Below, one piece after another: positions 44,255-51,865 of a stretch of DNA of 64,000 nucleotides (position 1 is its first letter; each line of letters begins with the position of its first letter). The stretch lies in contig NZ_CP066126.1 of the NCBI RefSeq assembly GCF_020544465.1, positions 4,216,001 through 4,280,000 of the forward strand. Reading direction: 5' to 3'. Below the pieces are notes generated by a model that made no database searches, was not told the origin of the DNA, and saw only the letters and a list, made by a program, of their open reading frames with translations. A program made the position numbers and the translations under genes. Origin of the DNA: Chromobacterium rhizoryzae (GTDB lineage: Bacteria > Pseudomonadota > Gammaproteobacteria > Burkholderiales > Chromobacteriaceae).

Positions 44255-44497
44255 GCCAAGCTCCCAACCCTGCTCATCCCGCGTCCTTGGCCCGGCGGCT
44301 TCACGCGCCGGACTCATGACATTTGAACTTTGATTTCACAAGCAAAATAATTGAATCTAATTAGAACAAAAATGCCATTAAAATATTTACGGCCAATATA
44401 TCAAGCCGTCCAACAAAACGCCATCCGCCCGCATCCAGACCAGTCCCATGGGACAGTAGCCGCGACCCGCCGCCAGGGCGGCGCGCCGCGCGCAATG

Positions 44498-44524
44498 AAA
44501 AAGCGGCCCCTTGGGCCGCTTTTT
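44498..44524 (-). terminator. Terminator after the 24-codon small gene
   Basis: AAAAAGCGGCCC and GGGCCGCTTTTT form a strong, nearly symmetric hairpin that works in either direction. It is 30 bp past the stop of the small reverse-strand frame at 44555-44629 and also separates it from the SUOX-fold gene. Confidence 0.88.
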
Positions 44525-44554
44525 CTTGGCTCCGCCGGCGTCGCCGGCCATGCT

Positions 44555-44629
44555 TTACTTGCCGCGACGCAGCCCCGGACGGCCGGCGACATGGCAAAGC
44601 TGGATAAACAGGGACAGAACGTGCTTCAT
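44555..44629 (-). CDS. Putative 24-residue small protein
   Basis: A short frame (begins MKHVLSLFIQLCHVAG, ends LRRGK) has AAAGGAAATCAGC before its ATG and a strong terminator 30 bp past its stop. The upstream DNA is AT-rich and promoter-like, and a GC hairpin lies in the 5' region (about 44660-44692). The first half is hydrophobic and the end is basic. It could be a small membrane protein, a leader peptide or part of a structured small RNA; no family is recognised. Confidence 0.5.
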   Translation of the reverse strand: MKHVLSLFIQLCHVAGRPGLRRGK

Positions 44630-44904
44630 GCTGATTTCCTTTATTCTCGGTAGACGGAATGCCCCGACGCTCTTGCGGCGCGTTCGGCGGGGCTCTCCAT
44701 TCTAACGGCATGAGGCGAGGCCAAGACATTCATTTTATTTATCAGGCATAAAATTAACTTATCGCCGGTTCACCCTCTCGCCAGCAAGACAAGGCAGGCC
44801 GGCAGAGGCGGAGGAAGCGGATCGCACTAGCCGCTCATCCTCGTTTCAAAGCGGTGCTCAAGGCCCTTTCCCCGTCTCCTTGCCGCGCGACCGATCGTGA
44901 ACGG

Positions 44905-44937
44905 ATTCCGATCCCGATTCCGATTCCGCGATATAAT
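44905..44937 (+). promoter_or_regulatory. selC promoter with four tandem hexamers
   Basis: A consensus -10 TATAAT at 44932-44937 lies about 50 bp upstream of tRNA-Sec. The -35 region consists of four head-to-tail hexamers, ATTCCG, ATCCCG, ATTCCG and ATTCCG (44905-44928), which could change copy number by slippage. Confidence 0.55.
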
Positions 44938-44989
44938 GCGCGCTGGCGTCGCCCGGACGCCATCGGGCCAAGAGCCCGCTCGCTCGCAG

Positions 44990-45083
44990 GAAGAGACGCG
45001 TCCCCGGTGGGGCGGCTGGTCTTCAAAATCAGATGGGGCCGCCAGCGGTCCCGGGCAGGTTCGACTCCTGTTCTCTTCCGCCA
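44990..45083 (+). tRNA. selC: Selenocysteine tRNA (anticodon TCA)
   Basis: The 94-nt gene has the hallmarks of bacterial tRNA-Sec: a long acceptor (GGAAGAGA paired with TCTCTTCC), anticodon TCA in GGTCTTCAAAATC, an extended variable arm (GGGGCCGCCAGCGGTCCC), T-arm GGGCAGGTTCGACTCCTGT and encoded CCA. It reads the UGA of fdnG with SelA and SelB from this window. A reverse-strand small frame overlaps its 3' half. Confidence 0.97.
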
Positions 45084-45319
45084 TTCGCTTCGGCGGCGCC
45101 CAGCCCCAGGCACAGCGAGCAATGGCATTGGATCGCATGCTGCTTCACCAGCGCGCGCAGACGCTCCAGTCGCTGCGCCTCCGCCACCATCACCGACACC
45201 GGCGCGGGTTTGGCTTCGGTTTTTCTCGACGCCGGCCAAGCCGTCGTCGTCGCTCCCGCCGCCGCGCCAACGCCCAACATCGCGCCGCCCACACCGATAT
45301 GCAGCCATTTCACCCGCAT
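45029..45319 (-). CDS. Small hypothetical protein antisense to selC
   Basis: The 96-aa frame starts MRVKWLHIGVGGAMLGVG after the ribosome site GAGGAGAG and has a hydrophobic N-terminal segment suited to membrane insertion or export. The middle is helical with three cysteine/histidine residues (HAIQCHCSLC). Its last 18 codons run antisense to tRNA-Sec, so the true C-terminus is constrained by RNA. It may be real given the ribosome site; no family is recognised. Confidence 0.45.
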   Translation of the reverse strand: MRVKWLHIGVGGAMLGVGAAAGATTTAWPASRKTEAKPAPVSVMVAEAQRLERLRALVKQHAIQCHCSLCLGLGAAEANGGREQESNLPGTAGGPI

Positions 45320-45394
45320 CGCGCTCTCCTCGCCCAGGGCAAACCGCCCAGACATCCGACTCCGCGGCCGGCGGGAAGTGCCGCCGACGCCCAT

Positions 45395-45423
45395 AAAAAA
45401 ACGGCCCCGTTCGGGACCGTTCC
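45395..45423 (-). terminator. Terminator of rhlE
   Basis: On the reverse strand GGAACGGTCCC and GGGGCCGTT form a stem with loop GAAC, followed by T7, 17 bp past the rhlE stop. Confidence 0.85.
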
Positions 45424-45439
45424 TTGCTCGTTCGCCCAA

Positions 45440-46777
45440 TCAGCGAATGATTTCCACCTTGTAGCGCGGCGGCAGCAACAGCGCCGGCACTTCCCGCTTC
45501 GCCTTGCGGCTGCGGCGGCCGTTCAAGGGCTTCTTCACGCCCTCGGAGGAGCCGGCCAGAACCGAAGCCTCCGGCTTGGGCGGCGCAGACGGGCGCTCCC
45601 GCTCGCGTTCGCGCTCGTTGGGGCGCGCCAGCCAGGAGGGACGGAAGCCGTCCACGATCTGCGGCGTCAGCGTCTGCTTGGTCAGCTTCTCGATGGAGTC
45701 GTGCTGGCGGGTTTCTTCCGGAGACATCAAAGAGATCGCCACGCCCTTGGCGCCGGCGCGGCCGGTGCGGCCAATCCGGTGCACATAGTCTTCCGGGGCG
45801 TTCGGCAGCTCGAAGTTGACCACATAGGGCAGCTCCGTCACATCCAGGCCGCGGGCGGCGACATCGGTGGCCACCAGCACGCGCAGCTTGCCTTCCTTGA
45901 ACGAGGCCAGCGTTTCCAGACGCGCGCCCTGCGCCTTGTCGCCGTGAATGGCTTCGGCTTGCAGACCGTCGCGCTGCAACTCGCGCGCCAGACGATCGGC
46001 GCTGAGTTTGGTTTTACAGAACACGATGACCTGGCTCATGTCGCGGGACTTGATCAGATGCGTCAGCAGATGACGCTTCTTGAAGGCGTCCACCGAGTAA
46101 ACGATCTGCTCGACCTGATCGTTGGTGGCGTTCTGACGCGCCACCTCTACCGTTTGCGGCGACTTCATGAAATCGGCGGCCAGCCGCTTGATCTCCGGCG
46201 CGAAAGTGGCGGAGAACAGCAGGGTCTGACGCTCTTTGGGCAGCATGCCCATGATCTTGCGGATGTCCTGAATGAAGCCCATGTCCAGCATGCGGTCGCC
46301 TTCGTCCAGCACCAGCACTTCCACCTTGTTCAATTGAACGGTTTTTTGCTGGATGTGGTCGAGCAGGCGGCCCGGCGTGGCGATCAGGATCTCAACGCCG
46401 CGGCGCAGTTCCTGAGTTTGCGGGTCCATATTGACCCCGCCGAACACCGTAGTGGCGCGCAGCGGCAGGTATTTGGTGTAGCTCTTGACGTTGACGCCGA
46501 TCTGATCCGCCAACTCGCGGGTTGGCGACAACACCAAGGCGCGCAGCGGATGCATCGCCGGCGACACGCTGGTATTGGCGTATTTCTTCAGGCGCTCCAG
46601 AATGGGCAGCATGAAGGCCGCGGTCTTGCCGGTGCCGGTTTGAGCGGCGGCCAGCAAATCGCGGCTGGACAAGACCAGAGGAATCGCCTTTTCCTGAATC
46701 GGGGTGGGCTGGGAATAGCCCTGTTCTTCGATGGCGCGCAGAATCTCGGGAGACAACCCGAGTTCGGAAAACAGCAT
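45440..46777 (-). CDS. rhlE: ATP-dependent RNA helicase RhlE, with DEGD in motif II
   Basis: The 445-aa protein has the RhlE N-terminus (MLFSELGLSPEILRAIEEQG), Q motif YSQPTPIQ, AQTGTGKTAAF (Walker A), PTRELA, ATPGRL, SATF, ARGLDV and HRIGRTGRAG. A basic Arg/Ser-rich tail, typical of RhlE, follows. The usual DEAD box reads DEGD (VLVLDEGDRMLDMGF), an uncommon change. It unwinds short RNA duplexes in ribosome assembly and RNA turnover. The start follows GGAGTG and gives the family length. Confidence 0.94.
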   Translation of the reverse strand: MLFSELGLSPEILRAIEEQGYSQPTPIQEKAIPLVLSSRDLLAAAQTGTGKTAAFMLPILERLKKYANTSVSPAMHPLRALVLSPTRELADQIGVNVKSYTKYLPLRATTVFGGVNMDPQTQELRRGVEILIATPGRLLDHIQQKTVQLNKVEVLVLDEGDRMLDMGFIQDIRKIMGMLPKERQTLLFSATFAPEIKRLAADFMKSPQTVEVARQNATNDQVEQIVYSVDAFKKRHLLTHLIKSRDMSQVIVFCKTKLSADRLARELQRDGLQAEAIHGDKAQGARLETLASFKEGKLRVLVATDVAARGLDVTELPYVVNFELPNAPEDYVHRIGRTGRAGAKGVAISLMSPEETRQHDSIEKLTKQTLTPQIVDGFRPSWLARPNERERERERPSAPPKPEASVLAGSSEGVKKPLNGRRSRKAKREVPALLLPPRYKVEIIR

Positions 46778-46892
46778 GGACAACACTCCTGCAAAACTCG
46801 CGGGGCCTGTTGCGCGCATGCGCCAACACGCCCCCGTATTCAAATGACACGAACGGACAAGGCAACGCCGCCCGGACGGCGGCGTTGGGTCG

Positions 46893-47813
46893 TCAGCCCA
46901 TGTGGCTTGCGACGCTGAGCAGCAGGATTACGGCCAACCATAGCAAGGCGGAACGCCAGACCAGACCAACCGCGCTTTTCAGGTAGTTGGGGTCCGCTTC
47001 GTCGCCCAAGCCCAGTTCGGGCCGGAAGCGTATGGAGTAATCCTGTCTGAGCGGATCGCCCAATTTCACGCCGATCGCACCCGCGGCCGAAGCCAACAAA
47101 ATGCCATTAGCGTAGTTCCCCCATGTTTTGGCCTGGGAGCGCCAGCAATACACCGCATCCTCGAAATCGCCCATGATGGCGAAGCTGGCGGCGGTCAAAC
47201 GCACCGGAATCCAGTCCAGCCAAGCGGCGGCGCTGGCCGAGAAACGGCCGAACGGGTCCTCGTTCGCGTCGCGGTTGCCCCATTTCTGATTCAGCATAGA
47301 ACAGAGGCGGTACAACAGCGCGCCGGCCGGACCCGGCAACAGCACGAACCAGAACATGGTGCCGAACACGTGGCGGTAACTGTCCACCACCCCCTGCTCG
47401 ATCGCCAGCCGGGAAATTTCCTCAACCGACAACTCCGCGGTGCCCTGTCCGGTCCAGTTCGCCAAGGAGGCGCGCGCGTCCAGATCCCGCCCTTCGGCCA
47501 AGGCCTGGGAGATTTCGGAGAACGCGCTGGAGAAATGGCGGAAACCCATGGTCAGATACAAGACCAGGACATTCCACAACATCGCCAGAATCGGACTCAA
47601 GGCGTGCAGCGCGTAATAGATCAGCAAGCTGAGCAAGACCGCAGGCACGATCGCCAAGGACCACGCCAACACGCCATGACGGTTGGAGCCGGCATTCAGA
47701 TTGCGTTCCAAATGATTGGCGTAGCGGGTGAACAGCAGCCAGACGCGATTGCGATTGCCCAAGGGCCGCAACTGCTCCAGTGCCAGAGCGATAATCAAGG
47801 AAATCAGGGTCAT
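46893..47813 (-). CDS. CobD/CbiB-family membrane protein
   Basis: The 306-aa protein has about five membrane segments (SLIIALALEQ; LAWSLAIVPAVLLSLLIYYA; WNVLVLYLTMGF; FGTMFWFVLLPGPAGALLY; ALLWLAVILLLSVASH). It matches the CobD/CbiB-like family by LTMGFRHFSSAFSEISQAL and the WLDWIPVRLTAASFAIMGDF motif. True CobD makes adenosylcobinamide phosphate; betaproteobacterial members without a cobalamin operon, as here, have unknown roles. Confidence 0.85.
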   Translation of the reverse strand: MTLISLIIALALEQLRPLGNRNRVWLLFTRYANHLERNLNAGSNRHGVLAWSLAIVPAVLLSLLIYYALHALSPILAMLWNVLVLYLTMGFRHFSSAFSEISQALAEGRDLDARASLANWTGQGTAELSVEEISRLAIEQGVVDSYRHVFGTMFWFVLLPGPAGALLYRLCSMLNQKWGNRDANEDPFGRFSASAAAWLDWIPVRLTAASFAIMGDFEDAVYCWRSQAKTWGNYANGILLASAAGAIGVKLGDPLRQDYSIRFRPELGLGDEADPNYLKSAVGLVWRSALLWLAVILLLSVASHMG

Positions 47814-47921
47814 TGGTTCCGGATAGTGGTTTTCTCAGGCCCGGAGAGGAAGATACCATAAAGGCCAGGGCATTCCCACTGCTCCTTGAGAATAGACTCT
47901 AAAACCGTCGGACGGAAACGC

Positions 47922-47946
47922 CAAGAGCGCTGCAACGGCGCTCTTG
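47922..47946 (-). terminator. Terminator-like hairpin after flgN
   Basis: CAAGAGCGC and GCGCTCTTG form a perfect 9-bp stem with a 7-nt loop, 30 bp past the flgN stop on the reverse strand. The T-tract is weak (GGCGTTT). Confidence 0.6.
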
Positions 47947-47975
47947 CATGCCCCCTCGGGAGCGGCTTCAAACGC

Positions 47976-48440
47976 TCAGGCGGAGCCGAGAAAGCGTCGC
48001 CCGGCGGCCAGTTCCGGCAATTGGCCGGCCTTGTCGTAGCCCACGGTGGACGCGGCGGCGTCCTTCAAGGTGTTCAGCGCGCCCTCCACCAGCGACAAGC
48101 GCTGATCGATGAAGCTGCCGTTGAGCTGATTGATGCTCTGCGCCCGCTGGATCGCCTCTTCCAGCCCGGTCCAGGCCAGGCTGGCCTCCGGCTTGTCCGC
48201 CAGCCAGATGTAAACCGTCTCGCTGTCCTGCACGCCGATCCGCCGCATCAATTCGCCGCGCTGGGCGGCGCTGACGGCCAATAGGTCCAACACGCCGCTC
48301 TTGCTCTCGGCCAGGGCGTCCAGCTGAACGTCAAAGCCCTGCACCAGCACCTTCTGTTCCTGCTCCAGCAACGCGATCAGCCGGGTGACGAGAGCGCTCT
48401 CGGCCCGGCACAGCTGGCAGAATTCTTCAACAACGTTCAT
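47976..48440 (-). CDS. flgN: Flagellar chaperone FlgN
   Basis: The 154-aa helical protein belongs to the FlgN family (CRAESALVTRLIALLEQEQKV; SAAQRGELMRRIGV; LNGSFIDQRLSLVEGALNTL). FlgN chaperones the hook-filament junction proteins FlgK and FlgL for export. It is the third gene of flgA-flgM-flgN, 24 bp after flgM. Confidence 0.9.
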   Translation of the reverse strand: MNVVEEFCQLCRAESALVTRLIALLEQEQKVLVQGFDVQLDALAESKSGVLDLLAVSAAQRGELMRRIGVQDSETVYIWLADKPEASLAWTGLEEAIQRAQSINQLNGSFIDQRLSLVEGALNTLKDAAASTVGYDKAGQLPELAAGRRFLGSA

Positions 48441-48463
48441 GCCTGACTCTCACCTGCGCGCGC

Positions 48464-48760
48464 TCAGCGCGCCAACAATTCCTTGGTGGAGGCGATCAAG
48501 CCGTCGGCGATCTTCTCCGGATTGACGTTGAAGGTGCCCGCGGCTATCGCCGACTTGATCGCGGCCACTTTGCCTGCGTCGAAGCCGGAATCGCCGCTGA
48601 CCTTGCTTTCCACCGCGCTCAGACGGCTGGCCAAAGGGTTGATCGTCACGCTGTCGGATCCACTAGCGGCAGGGTTGGCGTTGGCGGCCGCGTCGCGCGG
48701 CGCCGCCTTGTTCTGGGTGCTGTAGCTTGCTGACAGCTTGCCCGAGTTATCTACTTTCAT
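48464..48760 (-). CDS. flgM: Anti-sigma-28 factor FlgM
   Basis: The 98-aa protein binds and inhibits the flagellar sigma factor FliA until it is exported. The N-terminal half is unstructured (MKVDNSGKLSASYSTQN; many Ala/Asn/Ser), and the C-terminal helices (FDAGKVAAIKSAIAAGTFNV; EKIADGLIASTKELL) are the sigma-binding part. The start was set at MKVDNSG, which has GGGAAGG upstream. No sigma-28 promoter was recognised. Confidence 0.93.
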   Translation of the reverse strand: MKVDNSGKLSASYSTQNKAAPRDAAANANPAASGSDSVTINPLASRLSAVESKVSGDSGFDAGKVAAIKSAIAAGTFNVNPEKIADGLIASTKELLAR

Positions 48761-48879
48761 GGCATGGCCTTCCCAAAGGGAACCTGGATTACCTCTATTA
48801 TCGGACGGAAAAACAATATCTTGAAGACTTTCGCCCAATTATCCGCCGCTGCGCGCCGAGACCTGCCGGCGAACCGTCT

Positions 48880-49554
48880 CTAATATATCACCATCACGCT
48901 GCCGTCCGCTTGAACTTGCCCGCGTATCACCCGCCCGGAAGCCATGCGCACCGACACTTGCTCGCCCTCGGCGGCATTGCCTATCGCCAAACCGTCGGCC
49001 GCCGCGGCGAAGCCCTCGCCCGAGGCCACCACTTTGACCCGCTGGTTGCTGTTCACCAGATAAGGCGCGCGCACCATGAAGCTGCGCAGCCAGGCGCCGG
49101 CCGGCGCGCCGGAGCGCATGGTCTTGCCTATCGCCTGCTGCAGATCGTCCAGCACATTGCGCGCCAGGCTGGGGTTGGCCACCTCGACCAGGCGCAGGTC
49201 GGCGGCGCTCAGCACCTCGCCGGCCGCCACCGCGCGGCTCAAAGCCACGCCCATTTTCTTTTCATTGATCCGCACCGGAATCCGCAGCGCCCACCCCAGT
49301 TCCGGGCAGGACACCGCGACAAAGGTGGAACCGGTAGTCACCCCCGGCGTCGCCCAATCCGCCTTGGGCTGCGCGCAGGCCGGCACCGCCAGCTTGCGGT
49401 CCAGCTGCCCCAGCGTCCAGGTGGCCGGCCGCATCGACAACTCGTGTTTGAGAAAATCGCCGGCCAAAGCCTCCAGCCGCCCCAGATCCTGCATGGCGGC
49501 CGACGCCGCCACGCTCCAGGCGCAGCACATCATCCACAGTAGTAAACGTCGCAT
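48880..49554 (-). CDS. flgA: Flagellar P-ring chaperone FlgA
   Basis: The 224-aa periplasmic protein has a signal peptide (LLLWMMCCAWSVAASA) and a C-terminal SAF domain (KKMGVALSRAVAAGEVLSA; VRAPYLVNSNQRVKVVASG; RVIRGQVQADGSVMV). It helps assemble the P ring. It is the first gene of the reverse-strand flgA-flgM-flgN unit; the 120 bp before flgM holds no gene. Confidence 0.93.
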   Translation of the reverse strand: MRRLLLWMMCCAWSVAASAAMQDLGRLEALAGDFLKHELSMRPATWTLGQLDRKLAVPACAQPKADWATPGVTTGSTFVAVSCPELGWALRIPVRINEKKMGVALSRAVAAGEVLSAADLRLVEVANPSLARNVLDDLQQAIGKTMRSGAPAGAWLRSFMVRAPYLVNSNQRVKVVASGEGFAAAADGLAIGNAAEGEQVSVRMASGRVIRGQVQADGSVMVIY

Positions 49555-49603
49555 TCCCGCATTCTAGCGCAAGCGGGCCCAGGGCTGCAGCCTGGGGCCG
49601 CTA

Positions 49604-49633
49604 TTGACAATGCGATACATACATTCAAATAAT
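49604..49633 (+). promoter_or_regulatory. Promoter of the autotransporter esterase gene
   Basis: A consensus -35 TTGACA (49604-49609) and AATAAT (49628-49633) are 18 bp apart in the AT-rich region between divergent flgA and estA. About 75 bp of AT-rich 5' leader precede the ATG. Confidence 0.6.
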
Positions 49634-49707
49634 CGTTCGAATAGAGCTTAGACTCTTAAATCTAAATTAAATAAAACCAAAGTTTTATCCGGAAGGGGAC
49701 ATTCCAA

Positions 49708-51741
49708 ATGCGCAAGCGCCTGAACACGCTGGCCGTGGCCACTCTGCTGGCCCTGCCGGCCGCCGCCAACGCCTATAGCAATTTCTATTTTTTCGGGGAC
49801 AGTCTGACCGACACCGGCGCCTTCGGCGGCCTGGGCGGCCTGCCGTCCAACGCCCGCTGGACCTTGGGCTACGGCACCGGCTGGGCCGAAGTCCTGGCCA
49901 AGCACTATGGCCAGAACGTATCGCCCAACAACAGCCTAAACAGCCACATCGCCAATACTGCGGGCAATAATTACGCTCAGGGCGATGCGCGCGCGCAGCC
50001 GGCCAGCCCGCCCAACACCAATCCGGACACCCCCAGCCAGACCCCTGCAGCCGATGCGATCGCGGTCACAGACCTGCCGGGCCAGATCAACGCTTATCTG
50101 GGCCAGAAAGGCCAAAAAGCCGACCCCAACGCGGCCTACGCCATCTGGATAGGCGGCAACGACGTCATTGCCGCCGGCAGCCAAAGCGATCCGACCGCCT
50201 ATCTGGGCGCCTCCGCCGGCTACACCGTACAAGCCGTGGCCGCGCTCAAGGCCGCCGGGGCCAATACCATCATCTTGCCCAATCTGCCTGATATCTCGGC
50301 GGCTCCACTCTCTGTGCTCGCCGCCATTCAGACCGCTCTGCCCGGCGCCGGCAACGCCGGCAAAGTCGTCGCCGCCTGGGGCGCCGCATGGCAGATACTG
50401 AGCTCCGGTCAAACCAGCAATTCCCCCGCCCTGATCAATCAGGCGCTAAGCCAGGCGGAGACCGCCGCCGGTCTGAGCGCCGGCACGCTGAGCAGCGTTT
50501 ACGCCGCGGTGCAGCCCAATCTTCAGAAAGGCGCCAGCGGCTACAACCAGTTGGTAGACATGGCGCTTAGCGCCGGCAATCTGCAACACGGGATAGTCAG
50601 GGCCAATATATCGGGTCTGTTCACGGAGCTTCTGGCCAATCCGCAAGCCTATGGCTTCAGCAATACCTCCGGCGCGGCCTGCCCTCAGTCCGCGCTGTAC
50701 TGCCTGGCCGCCGTCATACCCGGGCAAAGCTATCTATTCACCGATGCCTTGCACCCCACTCCGGCCGCCTATCAGCTGATTGGCGACTATATATACGGCC
50801 TGCTGCAAGCGCCCTATTTCGCCGGCGCGCTGCCGGAGTCCGCGCTGAACAACGCCCGCCAGTTGGGCGGGACGCTGGATAGCCGCTACCAGGCCATCCG
50901 CGCGCAGAAGCGTGAAGTCGGCGCGGTCAGCGCCTTCGTCAGCGGCGCCTTCAACGACGACAAGGTCGGCTACGACGACGTATCCGCCAAGCCGCAAGGC
51001 CGGCTGTACACCGTGGGTCTGGACTTCCAGGCCAGTCCGGCGCTGAGCCTGGGACTGGCGATGTCCCGCCAGAACGGCAAGACCAACATCAACGGCATCG
51101 CCACGCCGGGCAGCGTAGACGACCGCAGCACCTTGATGAGCGCGCTGTTCAGCTATAAGCAGGAACGGTTCTGGCTGGACGGCGACGCCCACATCGGCGC
51201 CGGCGATATCGACACCCGTCGCCAGGTCTCGCTGGGCGCGGCCCGGATCACGCTGAACGGCAGCGCGCGCCAGAGCCAATACGGCCTGCGCGTAGCCGGC
51301 GGCTATCTGATGCCGCTGGGCACCTACCGCACCGGCCCCATCTCCGGCCTGGACTACGCCCACGTCAAGGTGAACGGCTTCACCGAGCAAGGAGGCAACA
51401 GCAGCAGCATGGCCTTCAACGCGCAAAACGGCACCTCCCTGGTGGCGCGCGTCGGCTGGCAGCTGGAAGCCGACATCGGCCGTTTCAGCCCCTACGCCAA
51501 ACTCAGCTACGCGCACGAGTTCAAGCGCGACGACCGCGTGGTCACCGCCGGCCTGGCCACCACCCTGGGCGATTACAGCGTCAAGCTGGGCAAACCCAAG
51601 GCGGACTGGCTGGAATGGACCGCCGGCCTCAGCGCCCAATTGAGCAAGAGCGTGTCGATGTTCGGCCAGCTCAGCGCCGCCAGCGGCCGCAGCGGCAGCA
51701 ATCAGACCGCCGGCAATGTCGGCGTGGCGCTGACGTTTTAA
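49708..51741 (+). CDS. estA: GDSL-family autotransporter lipase/esterase (EstA-like)
   Basis: The 677-aa protein has a signal peptide (LAVATLLALPAAANA), a GDSL hydrolase passenger and a C-terminal autotransporter barrel (about 405-677) ending in F. The passenger has the nucleophile in FFGDSLTDTG, GGND near residue 150, and DALHP near 347 with catalytic Asp and His. It is exposed on the cell surface, where family members hydrolyse lipids and support motility and biofilm. The stop TAA doubles as the target-site copy of an inserted mini-element, which left the final residue intact. Confidence 0.94.
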   Translation: MRKRLNTLAVATLLALPAAANAYSNFYFFGDSLTDTGAFGGLGGLPSNARWTLGYGTGWAEVLAKHYGQNVSPNNSLNSHIANTAGNNYAQGDARAQPASPPNTNPDTPSQTPAADAIAVTDLPGQINAYLGQKGQKADPNAAYAIWIGGNDVIAAGSQSDPTAYLGASAGYTVQAVAALKAAGANTIILPNLPDISAAPLSVLAAIQTALPGAGNAGKVVAAWGAAWQILSSGQTSNSPALINQALSQAETAAGLSAGTLSSVYAAVQPNLQKGASGYNQLVDMALSAGNLQHGIVRANISGLFTELLANPQAYGFSNTSGAACPQSALYCLAAVIPGQSYLFTDALHPTPAAYQLIGDYIYGLLQAPYFAGALPESALNNARQLGGTLDSRYQAIRAQKREVGAVSAFVSGAFNDDKVGYDDVSAKPQGRLYTVGLDFQASPALSLGLAMSRQNGKTNINGIATPGSVDDRSTLMSALFSYKQERFWLDGDAHIGAGDIDTRRQVSLGAARITLNGSARQSQYGLRVAGGYLMPLGTYRTGPISGLDYAHVKVNGFTEQGGNSSSMAFNAQNGTSLVARVGWQLEADIGRFSPYAKLSYAHEFKRDDRVVTAGLATTLGDYSVKLGKPKADWLEWTAGLSAQLSKSVSMFGQLSAASGRSGSNQTAGNVGVALTF

Positions 51742-51806
51742 GAGCCTGTTCAATGTCTGTCGCGCGTCGGCGAGAGGGATGGAACGGGGCCTTGAACAGG
51801 CTCTAA
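51739..51806. mobile_element. MITE-like element at the estA stop codon
   Basis: A 62-bp element (51742-51803) has perfect 12-bp terminal inverted repeats GAGCCTGTTCAA/TTGAACAGGCTC and no coding capacity. It is flanked on both sides by TAA, a 3-bp target duplication of the kind made by IS5-family elements, whose IS1031/IS427 groups have GAGCCTG-type ends. The left TAA is the estA stop codon. Confidence 0.7.
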
Positions 51807-51821
51807 CGCCGCGGCGGACGC

Positions 51822-51852
51822 AAAAAAAAACGGCCCCTGGGGGCCGTTTTTT
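51822..51852. terminator. Bidirectional terminator between estA and thrC
   Basis: A9 CGGCCCCTGGGGGCCG T6: a strong hairpin with A- and T-runs on both sides, placed between the convergent stops of estA and thrC. Confidence 0.9.
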
Positions 51853-51865
51853 CGTCCGACGCGCG

